Assembly (NCBI RefSeq): GCF_938045225.1
Contig: NZ_CALINL010000229.1
Coordinates: forward strand, 1-6,203
Source of the DNA: an uncultured Campylobacter sp.
GTDB taxonomy: Bacteria > Campylobacterota > Campylobacteria > Campylobacterales > Campylobacteraceae
DNA: 6,203 nt
Direction: 5' to 3'
The notes below the pieces were generated by a model that saw nothing but the letters and a program-made list of their open reading frames with translations, was not told where the DNA came from and did not search any database. This document shows, piece by piece, positions 1-5,479 of this stretch. Each line of letters opens with the position of its first letter. Positions within the stretch are counted from its first letter, which is position 1. The translations under genes and the position numbers were made by a program.

Positions 1-23
1 GCAGACACAGAATAAAATATAAG

Positions 24-53
24 TGGTGGGGTTTATCCTCACCATTTTTTTTT
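24..53 (+). terminator. Rho-independent terminator of an upstream plus-strand gene
   Basis: Arms TGGTGGGG (24-31) and CCTCACCA (37-44) form an 8-bp stem with a 5-nt loop, followed at once by nine T residues (45-53). One pair is G-U (29/39) when read on the plus strand but would be an A-C mismatch on the minus strand, so the hairpin is best on the plus strand. It therefore serves a gene entering from the left; GCA GAC ACA GAA TAA at 1-15 would be a plausible last few codons with the stop at 13-15, but 15 bases cannot prove that frame. It may weakly stop the minus-strand genes too, since an AT-rich tract follows it on that side. Confidence 0.85.
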
Positions 54-98
54 ATCGCAAAAGTGTGAAAAACAGCCCTTTAGTTTAAAAATTATAAA

Positions 99-356
99 TC
101 AATTTTTTATATTAAGGAATAAGAATATTGATATCAACAAAATCGCTGTAAATAGGATAATATTTTGCTTAAGTAAATTTAGTAAATTTAAGACAAAATC
201 CGTGTCCGTCAAAATACATACGCAAAGCGTAGTAAGCGCTATAAAGCCGCCTATTTTGGCAAAACTAATATCGCCCGGCCTGAATGAAGGAAAAGCGTAT
301 AAAAGTAAACCTATAAAAAATAGCGCGAGCAAAACGGCGGGTAAAAGTTTGCTCAC
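99..356 (-). CDS. Small hypothetical membrane protein, three predicted helices
   Basis: An 85-residue protein I do not recognise. It is almost entirely hydrophobic, with likely membrane helices at about residues 4-23, 33-52 and 66-82, a short FRPGD turn near 25-29 and a short polar linker near 51-53. It has no cleavable signal peptide or catalytic motif. The start is GTG: its first bases overlap the TGA stop of the upstream gene as GTGA, and there is no good Shine-Dalgarno, so translation is probably coupled to the SspB-like gene before it. Base composition is odd. The gene is about 34% GC by hand count, and the C-terminal half (99-210) is near 17%, far below the neighbours. A 9-bp tandem repeat (172-189) encodes a repeated Asn-Leu-Leu. 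The coupling and the clean reading frame argue that it is a real gene; function is unknown. Confidence 0.65.
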   Translation of the reverse strand: MSKLLPAVLLALFFIGLLLYAFPSFRPGDISFAKIGGFIALTTLCVCILTDTDFVLNLLNLLKQNIILFTAILLISIFLFLNIKN

Positions 357-790
357 TTTTTAAATAGATCTTTATTGTTTGGGTTTGACATTAACGCCGA
401 CATCGACTTTTCAAGCTGATTTTTTTGAGATTTGTAAATAGAAAAATTTACCAAAATCGGGCTGTTTTCCACCAAAATTTGCACGATAGCTCCAAGCGGA
501 AAGCTAACGATGCTGGCGAAATTTTCCTTACCAAAACCCGCCTCGAAGCTTAGCTCCTCTGGCGTGAGTTTGGCGCTGCTAAAGGTGTAGCCAGCAAGCG
601 TAAAGACGATAACGGGCGCCGTAAAAGTGCTCTTAATATACTCCGGCAGCTCGGGGTTAAATTTAACTAGATCAAGGTTGGCCATTGCCGAAAAGGAGCG
701 GTCGTTTTTTAACAGATACTCCACGCACTCAAAAACGTGCTCCTTCATCATCGCCGCAAATCTCTCGTCGTCTAAAATCTCATCAAGCAT
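353..790 (-). CDS. Conserved-looking soluble protein, possible SspB-like ClpXP adaptor
   Basis: A 145-residue soluble protein. The frame is open back to a TTG at 853, but ATG at 790 is the likely start because AAGGAGGT lies four bases before it; the longer form would add 21 mostly basic residues and has no such site. What is seen: an acidic and helical N-terminus (1-30), then a beta-rich core (about 48-118) including APVIVFTLAGYTF, LSFEAGFG and IVSFPLGAIVQI, and a polar tail ending KDLFKK. The order of these elements, with ELPEYIKSTF before them, recalls the SspB family, where a strand reading like IVLQHRFWDL precedes an LSF.GVP.RL.VPF.A pattern. SspB proteins deliver ssrA-tagged and other substrates to ClpXP and carry a short C-terminal ClpX-binding tail. 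Resemblance is by eye only and identity is low, so the function is inference. It lies downstream of the peptidase gene pepF and overlaps the next membrane-protein gene by 4 bp. Confidence 0.7.
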   Translation of the reverse strand: MLDEILDDERFAAMMKEHVFECVEYLLKNDRSFSAMANLDLVKFNPELPEYIKSTFTAPVIVFTLAGYTFSSAKLTPEELSFEAGFGKENFASIVSFPLGAIVQILVENSPILVNFSIYKSQKNQLEKSMSALMSNPNNKDLFKK

Positions 791-793
791 TTT

Positions 794-801
794 ACCTCCT
801 T
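794..801 (-). promoter_or_regulatory. Strong ribosome binding site that fixes the start at 790
   Basis: On the minus strand the sequence reads AAGGAGGTAAAATG. This is a near-perfect Shine-Dalgarno with four or five bases before ATG. It is the best in the window and decides for the 145-residue form over the TTG-initiated 166-residue form. Confidence 0.85.
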
Positions 802-916
802 TTTGTGCCTTTTTAAATTTTGCCGCCCGTCGCCGCGCCGAATTTGGCTTCAAATAAACGCAAAATTTAGCGTCAAATTTGTCGCCTTATGCTCGGTTCT
901 GCTAGTCAAATTTGGC

Positions 917-946
917 CGCGCTTTTAAATTTACTCCCCAAAGCGCG
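917..946 (-). repeat. Inverted repeat downstream of pepF, possible attenuator or RNA-processing hairpin
   Basis: CGCGCTTT (917-924) and AAAGCGCG (939-946) are perfect 8-base complements around a 14-nt AT-rich loop, starting 16 bases past the pepF stop. No T run follows on either strand, so it is not a standard intrinsic terminator. It sits in the 171-bp gap (791-961) between pepF and the SspB-like gene and could reduce read-through or protect the 3' end of the pepF message. The same gap holds three copies of GTCAAATTTG (872-881, 905-914, 946-955). I see no convincing promoter in the gap. Confidence 0.35.
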
Positions 947-961
947 TCAAATTTGCGTTCG

Positions 962-2683
962 CTACGCCTCCTGGCAAAACTCCTCCACTAGCTTTCTAAT
1001 CTCGTTTATACCGATCTGCCAAAACGCCGCGTCCTCTATATCAAAGCCGAACATCCCGACTAGCTCTTTTGGCGAGCGCGAGCCGCCCGCGCTTAAAAAC
1101 TCGGTGTAAATTTGGACGAAATTTTCGCATTTGCCGCTTTTATAAAGCCCAAAAATCGCCAGCACCAAAAGCTGTGCGTACGAGTAGGCGTAGCAGTAAA
1201 ACGGCGTGTGGATAAAGTGCGGGATATAGCTCCACCAAATTTTATAATAGTCGTTTAGCTCGACGCTTTGCCCGAACATTTTGGCGCTCTCTTCGAGCCA
1301 AATTTTATTTAGCTCCTCGGCGCTGATCTCGCCGTCATGCGCGTGAACTCGGCGCTCAAAGGTCGTGAAGTTTATCTGGCGGTAGAGCGTGGCGAAGATA
1401 TCCTCGATCTTGCCCGCAAGCAGGGCGATTTTTTCTTTGCCTTTTAGCGTATCTTTGACATGATCGAAAACCAGCATCTCGCAAAAGACCGATGCCGTCT
1501 CCGCCGTAGTTAGCGGCGTGTCGGCGTTTAGAAATCCTACGCTTTCATAGGCTAGATTTTGATGCGCGGCGTGGCCTAGCTCGTGCGCTAGGGTAAAAAG
1601 ATCCCGCCTCTCGTCGGTGTGATTTAAAAGTACGTAAGGATGAGCCTTTGCGACGCCTGATTGAGAAAATGCGCCGCCTCGTTTATTTTCAGCCGGATAT
1701 ACGTCGATCCAGCCCTCTTTAAACGCGCGAGCGGCTATCTCGCCGAATTTAGGGCTAAATTTGGTAAAGGTCTCAAGTACGATTTTTTTGCACTCTTCAA
1801 ATTTATAAACGCTCTTGCTTTCGCCCAGCGGCGCGTATCTATCGTAGTCGTAGAGCTTTTTAAAGCCTAAAATTTTGCGCTTTTTCTCGTAAAATTTAAT
1901 CGGCAGATCAAAGCTCGTCTCGGCGGCCTTTATGAGCGCATCCACGCTAGCTTTGGTTGTTTGGTTTGAAAAATGTCGCGGACTTTCTGGCAGATCAAAT
2001 TTCCTCAGCTCGCAGCTAGTTTTTAAGCTGGTTTTTATCATATTATAGATGTAGCTAAGCAGATGCTGCTGCGGCGCAAGACCGTCTGAGAGGCTCTTTG
2101 CGGCCGCTTTTCGCTCGGCTCGGTCTGGGCTGTGAAGCTTGGATAAAATTTCCTCTTCGCCTAACATTTTGCCTTTAAATTTAAACTTAAGCGTGCTTAG
2201 CGTCTCGTCAAAAAGCCGCGAGAAGCCCTCCGCGCCCGTGTTTGCCGTGCGGAGTAAAATTTGCTCCTCTTTTAGGCTTAGCTGGTGGGCTTTTTCTTTT
2301 GCTATACTATCTAGATAGTAGTCTAGTCTTTGGCTTTTAGCGATGATTTTGTTTTGTCTGGCTTCGTCAAATTCGTTAAATTTAAGCTCGAAAAAGAGCA
2401 GATGATTTTGCGCTTTTGAGCTAAGCTCGTCAAATTTGGCGTAAAACGCGCCCTTTGAGGTGTCTTTTGAAAAGACCAGGCTCACGTAAATTTGCACGCG
2501 AGCGATGTTTTCTAGTAAATTTTCATACTCGTTAAGCGCGTTTAAAAACTCCTCGTCGCTTAAATTTAAAAATTTATCCGAATATTTTGCTTCAAATTTT
2601 TCGCATTCGCTTTGTAGCGAAAGAGCCGAAATCTCGAGCTCTTTTTCGCTTTTAAAAAGCGGGGTTAAGTCCCAAACGTTCAT
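962..2683 (-). CDS. pepF: Oligoendopeptidase F (M3 family zinc metallopeptidase)
   Basis: A cytoplasmic zinc endopeptidase that cleaves short peptides, usually products of protein breakdown or imported oligopeptides. At 573 residues it has the usual length of the PepF/M3B group. The zinc site is plain: HELGH at residues 367-371 supplies two histidines and the catalytic glutamate, and Glu395 in TTAETAS is the expected third ligand 24 residues on. The C-terminal segment HFIHTPFYCYAYSYA (about 489-503) matches the conserved His/Tyr-rich strip that lines the M3 active site. The long N-terminal helical part (about 1-200) fits the lobe that restricts access to small peptides. There is no signal peptide. 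The ATG at 2683 is preceded by AAGG at seven bases. The gene starts 15 bp after sstT ends, so the two are probably cotranscribed. In Campylobacter jejuni I recall pyrB lying between these two genes; it is absent here. Confidence 0.95.
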   Translation of the reverse strand: MNVWDLTPLFKSEKELEISALSLQSECEKFEAKYSDKFLNLSDEEFLNALNEYENLLENIARVQIYVSLVFSKDTSKGAFYAKFDELSSKAQNHLLFFELKFNEFDEARQNKIIAKSQRLDYYLDSIAKEKAHQLSLKEEQILLRTANTGAEGFSRLFDETLSTLKFKFKGKMLGEEEILSKLHSPDRAERKAAAKSLSDGLAPQQHLLSYIYNMIKTSLKTSCELRKFDLPESPRHFSNQTTKASVDALIKAAETSFDLPIKFYEKKRKILGFKKLYDYDRYAPLGESKSVYKFEECKKIVLETFTKFSPKFGEIAARAFKEGWIDVYPAENKRGGAFSQSGVAKAHPYVLLNHTDERRDLFTLAHELGHAAHQNLAYESVGFLNADTPLTTAETASVFCEMLVFDHVKDTLKGKEKIALLAGKIEDIFATLYRQINFTTFERRVHAHDGEISAEELNKIWLEESAKMFGQSVELNDYYKIWWSYIPHFIHTPFYCYAYSYAQLLVLAIFGLYKSGKCENFVQIYTEFLSAGGSRSPKELVGMFGFDIEDAAFWQIGINEIRKLVEEFCQEA

Positions 2684-2698
2684 TTTGTTGCCTTAAAT

Positions 2699-4003
2699 TT
2701 ACTCTATAGTCTCTGAAGCTACGGCTGTGAAAAGCACGTCTGAGGCGCTATTTACGGCTGTTTCTACCGAGTCTTGGATCACGCCGATGATAAATCCTAC
2801 GCCGACAACCTGCATCGCGATATCGTTACCGATACCAAATAGCGCGCAAGCAAGCGGCACGAGTAGTAGCGAACCGCCCGCGACGCCTGAAGCTCCGCAC
2901 GCGCCAAGAGCCGAGATAAAGCAAAGCAGCAAAGCATCGCCAAAATCTACCGTGATAGATGGGATCGAATTTACCGCCGCAAGCGCCAAGATGCCGATAG
3001 TTACGGCTGCGCCGCCCATGTTTATAGTAGCTCCTAGCGGGATAGAGATCGAGTAGAGCTCCTCTTTTAGTCCTAGCTTTTTACAAAGCGCCATATTTAC
3101 CGGGATGTTTGCCGCCGAGCTACGGGTGAAAAACGCCGTAACCGCGCTCTCTCTCACGCAAGTCATCACGAGCGGATAAGGGTTTTTCTTGGTAACCGCA
3201 AACACCATCGCAGGGTAAACGACGAAGGAAACGAAGGCCATCGCGCCTACTAGAACGAGGATTAGTTTTAGGTAGCCCGCAAGCGCCTCAAAGCCCGTCT
3301 CGTGGATGCTGATAGTAACTAGGCCAAAGATACCAAACGGCGCGAGGCGGATGATAAATCTAACGATTTTAGTCACGCCGTCGCTAACGTCTTGAAATAC
3401 TTTTTTGGTTTCTTGCGTGCAAAATCTCATCGCGATACCGCCGCCAACGGCCCAAGTGATGATGCCGATGTAGTTGCCCGTAGAAAGCGCGGTGATAGGG
3501 TTTTGAACCATCTTAAAGATGAGGTCTTTTAGGACATCGACGATGCCTTGCGGGGCGCTCATATTTGCGCTCTCGACGCCTTTTAGCACGAGCTCCATCG
3601 GGAAAAGAAAGCTTGCTACGACCGCAACTACGGCAGCTAAAAACGTGCCGACTAGGTAAAGCGTAACTACCTTTTGCATGCCTTTTGCGTGGCCGAATTC
3701 CTTTACGATGATAGATGTCGCTACCAGTACGAAAACTAGGATAGGCGCGATAGCTTTAAGCGCGCCGACGAATAGATTACCCAAGACGGCGATAGAGTTT
3801 GCGACGGAATTTGCTACATCGGTTAGATCTTTTTTTGCTGCGGCTAGCTGCGCTGCGTCGCTCACGCCTTTTGCGATTAGTTCGTTATAAGGAGCCGCCT
3901 GATAGTGCGTCCAAAAGCCGATAACGGCGCCTAGAGCTATGCCGATTAAAATTTGAACGATCAAATTTCCGTCGGCGAACCTTTTTGCTAGTTTGCTAAA
4001 CAT
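2699..4003 (-). CDS. sstT: Serine/threonine:Na+ symporter SstT (DAACS / SLC1 family)
   Basis: An inner-membrane carrier that takes up L-serine and L-threonine with sodium. The sequence closely resembles E. coli SstT as I remember it. Shared blocks include NLFVGALKAIAPILV (76-90), GNYIGIITWAVG (176-187), AFFTRSSAANIPVNMAL (290-306, the serine-rich hairpin HP1), PLGATINMGGAA (322-333, the unwound TM7 ion/substrate site), ACGASGVAGGS (368-378, HP2) and QDSVETAVNSASDVL (410-424, TM8). At 434 residues it is about 20 longer than the E. coli protein; the extra length is an Ala-rich, charged loop at about 35-70 between the first two helices, predicted to be periplasmic. ATG at 4003 has AGGA seven bases upstream. 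It is transcribed away from metK from its own promoter and leads into pepF 15 bp later. Serine import suits asaccharolytic campylobacters, which burn serine as carbon source. Confidence 0.95.
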   Translation of the reverse strand: MFSKLAKRFADGNLIVQILIGIALGAVIGFWTHYQAAPYNELIAKGVSDAAQLAAAKKDLTDVANSVANSIAVLGNLFVGALKAIAPILVFVLVATSIIVKEFGHAKGMQKVVTLYLVGTFLAAVVAVVASFLFPMELVLKGVESANMSAPQGIVDVLKDLIFKMVQNPITALSTGNYIGIITWAVGGGIAMRFCTQETKKVFQDVSDGVTKIVRFIIRLAPFGIFGLVTISIHETGFEALAGYLKLILVLVGAMAFVSFVVYPAMVFAVTKKNPYPLVMTCVRESAVTAFFTRSSAANIPVNMALCKKLGLKEELYSISIPLGATINMGGAAVTIGILALAAVNSIPSITVDFGDALLLCFISALGACGASGVAGGSLLLVPLACALFGIGNDIAMQVVGVGFIIGVIQDSVETAVNSASDVLFTAVASETIE

Positions 4004-4041
4004 TCTAGTGTCCTTGCCTTAAAATTTAATTTTAGTTTAGG

Positions 4042-4071
4042 ATTATAGCCGAATTTACGCGGAATTTACAA
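4042..4071 (-). promoter_or_regulatory. Promoter of sstT (and probably pepF)
   Basis: On the minus strand a perfect TATAAT lies at 4047-4042, with TTGTAA at 4071-4066 (four of six matches to TTGACA) and an 18-base spacer. Transcription would begin near 4035, giving a leader of about 30 nt that contains the AAGGA site of sstT. The spacer holds two copies of GTAAATTC. Confidence 0.7.
4051..4069 (+). repeat. Two direct GAATTTAC copies inside the sstT promoter
   Basis: GAATTTAC occurs at 4051-4058 and 4062-4069, start to start 11 bp, about one helical turn. Both lie between or on the -35 and -10 elements of the sstT promoter, a place where a bound protein would block polymerase. Part of the similarity reflects the general abundance of ATTTA words in this genome. 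Confidence 0.45.
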
Positions 4072-4078
4072 GCTTTGA

Positions 4079-4130
4079 GCGAGATTAATTTGAATTTTAT
4101 TATGAAATGTTACAATTGCGAGATTAATTT
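4079..4130 (+). repeat. 13-bp direct repeat GCGAGATTAATTT flanking the metK promoter
   Basis: Perfect copies at 4079-4091 and 4118-4130, 39 bp start to start. The first touches the -35 of the metK promoter; the second begins two bases after the -10 and covers the expected transcription start. Each contains the palindromic core ATTAAT. The placement is that of a two-site operator, but no known regulator is recognised. Confidence 0.6.
4090..4116 (+). promoter_or_regulatory. Extended -10 promoter of metK
   Basis: TGTTACAAT (4108-4116) fits the extended -10 form TGnTAnAAT favoured in epsilonproteobacteria. A weak TTGAAT at 4090-4095 lies 15 bp upstream as a possible -35. The start would be near 4123, giving a leader of only about 23 nt, which carries AAAGGA (4135-4140) five bases before the metK ATG. 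The leader is too short for a SAM riboswitch. Confidence 0.7.
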
Positions 4131-4145
4131 TCATAAAGGAAAAGT

Positions 4146-5348
4146 ATGTATTTATTTACTTCAGAGGTTGTGAGCCCGGGTCACCCGGATAAATGCGCCG
4201 ACATCATTGCCGACAGTATCGTCGATACGATCCTAATGCAAGATCCAAACGGCCGCGTCGCTAGCGAGGTTTTCGTCGCGGGTAAAAACATTATAATAGG
4301 CGGCGAGATAAACTCTAAGGTTAAGTTAAGTTTCAAAGACTACGAGAGTATCGTTAAAAACGCGCTGGCTAAAATCGGCTACGACGGCAAGTCTAAATTT
4401 ACTAAAGAGCAGTGCCTGCATCCAGACGACATCGAGATAAAAGTCTGCGTAAATCAGCAAAGTACCGATATAAATCAAGGCGTTGATCAAGAAGGCGGCG
4501 AGATAGGCGCAGGGGATCAGGGCATAATGTTTGGCTTTGCTAGCTGCGAAGCGAACGAATATATGCCGGCAGCCATAACCTACGCTAGAATGCTTTGCGA
4601 TAAGGTTTATAAATTTGCCAAAGCTAATCCCGATAAACTGGGCGTCGATATCAAAACCCAGGTCACCGTAGACTACGGCACGAAGGATAACTTTGAAAGC
4701 TGCAAGCCTCAAAGCATCCACACTATCGTTGTTTCGGCGCCTTGCGTCGAGACGATGAAGATAGAAGAGCTACGCGCTCTAGTACAAACTCTCATCGACG
4801 ATGCGGGCTTGCCAAAGGGTCTTTACGATAAAAGTAAAACGCTCATCTACATCAACCCGACCGGCCGATATGTAAATCACAGCTCGCTTCACGACAGCGG
4901 GCTAACGGGTCGCAAGCTCATCGTAGATAGCTTTGGCGGATATAGCCCGATAGGCGGCGGCGCGCAAAGCAGCAAGGACTACACCAAAGTCGATCGCAGC
5001 GGTCTTTACGCGGCGCGCTGGATAGCTAAAAATATCGTCGCGGCAGGCCTTGCTAAAAAATGCATTGTTCAGCTAAGCTACGCTATCGGTATGGCAAAGC
5101 CAACCTCTGTGAGCGTCGATACGATGGGCACGCAGATAGTGGGCGTAAACGACGATATGCTGTCAAATTTCGTTAGCGAAAATTTCGCCCTCACTCCGCG
5201 CTGGATCACGAATAAATTCGGCCTGGATAAACCTGGCAAGGATACGTTTTTATACGCTAAAGTAGCGGCCAAAGGTCAAGTCGGAAACGCCAAATATCCG
5301 TGGGAAAAACTTGACGCGGTTGATACTTTTAAAGCTTTGATTAAATAA
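4146..5348 (+). CDS. metK: S-adenosylmethionine synthetase (methionine adenosyltransferase)
   Basis: Makes S-adenosylmethionine from methionine and ATP with release of phosphate and pyrophosphate, in the cytoplasm as an oligomer. All signature blocks are present: PGHPDK (11-16) at the N-terminal ATP/metal site, GGEIN (52-56), GAGDQGIMFG (121-130, family signature 1), DSGLTGRKLIVDSFGG (250-265) and the P-loop GGGAQSSKDYTKVDRS (270-285, signature 2). The P-loop has QSS where E. coli has FSG, with the key lysine (277) and Asp278 kept. At 400 residues it is slightly longer than the E. coli enzyme (384), as seen in epsilonproteobacterial forms. ATG at 4146 has AAAGGA five bases upstream. It is divergent from sstT and ends just before a hairpin terminator, so it is likely monocistronic. 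The coding sequence is intact and has few AAATTT words compared with pepF. Confidence 0.98.
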   Translation: MYLFTSEVVSPGHPDKCADIIADSIVDTILMQDPNGRVASEVFVAGKNIIIGGEINSKVKLSFKDYESIVKNALAKIGYDGKSKFTKEQCLHPDDIEIKVCVNQQSTDINQGVDQEGGEIGAGDQGIMFGFASCEANEYMPAAITYARMLCDKVYKFAKANPDKLGVDIKTQVTVDYGTKDNFESCKPQSIHTIVVSAPCVETMKIEELRALVQTLIDDAGLPKGLYDKSKTLIYINPTGRYVNHSSLHDSGLTGRKLIVDSFGGYSPIGGGAQSSKDYTKVDRSGLYAARWIAKNIVAAGLAKKCIVQLSYAIGMAKPTSVSVDTMGTQIVGVNDDMLSNFVSENFALTPRWITNKFGLDKPGKDTFLYAKVAAKGQVGNAKYPWEKLDAVDTFKALIK

Positions 5349-5352
5349 ATCC

Positions 5353-5386
5353 TTAAGCCCGCTAAATTTGAGGCGGGCTTAAATTT
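5353..5386 (+). terminator. Intrinsic terminator of metK
   Basis: TTAAGCCCGC (5353-5362) pairs perfectly with GCGGGCTTAA (5373-5382), a 10-bp stem with a GC-rich core and a 10-nt loop, starting four bases after the metK stop. The T run after it is short (three T), so termination may be partial and leave some read-through into the gene at 5480. Confidence 0.8.
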
Positions 5387-5388
5387 AC

Positions 5389-5420
5389 CCTTAAATTTAA
5401 GGCTTCGTATGAAATTTCAT
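5389..5420. repeat. Two perfect AAATTT-centred palindromes between metK and the next gene
   Basis: CCTTAAATTTAAGG (5389-5402, 14 bp) and ATGAAATTTCAT (5409-5420, 12 bp) are both perfect palindromes, centres 19 bp apart. They lie in the 131-bp spacer 5349-5479, in which AAATTT occurs six times. They could be operator half-sites for the downstream membrane-protein gene or only a product of genome word bias. I found no convincing promoter in the spacer. Confidence 0.5.
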
Positions 5421-5479
5421 CCCGCTTTACGTCTTAAATTTACCTCACAAAAGCTTGGCAAAATTTAAAGAGAGTTAAA

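Noticed and set aside
1..15. Final codons of an upstream plus-strand gene (Ala-Asp-Thr-Glu-stop)
   Set aside because: Plausible because a terminator follows, but four codons are too few to support a frame; another frame also stops at 20-22.
791..853. TTG-initiated N-terminal extension giving a 166-residue version of the SspB-like protein
   Set aside because: The ATG at 790 has an almost perfect Shine-Dalgarno, whereas the TTG at 853 has none, and the extra 21 residues are low-complexity basic sequence.
2727..3056. Plus-strand 109-residue open frame inside sstT
   Set aside because: Antisense to strongly conserved transporter sequence; Pro/Ser/Ala-rich translation typical of a shadow frame.
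4004..4145. SAM riboswitch in front of metK
   Set aside because: The predicted leader is only about 23 nt and there is no paired-stem structure of the needed size.
4326..4721. 131-residue open frame on the minus strand within metK
   Set aside because: Antisense shadow of metK, which has full family motifs; no ribosome site or recognisable protein.
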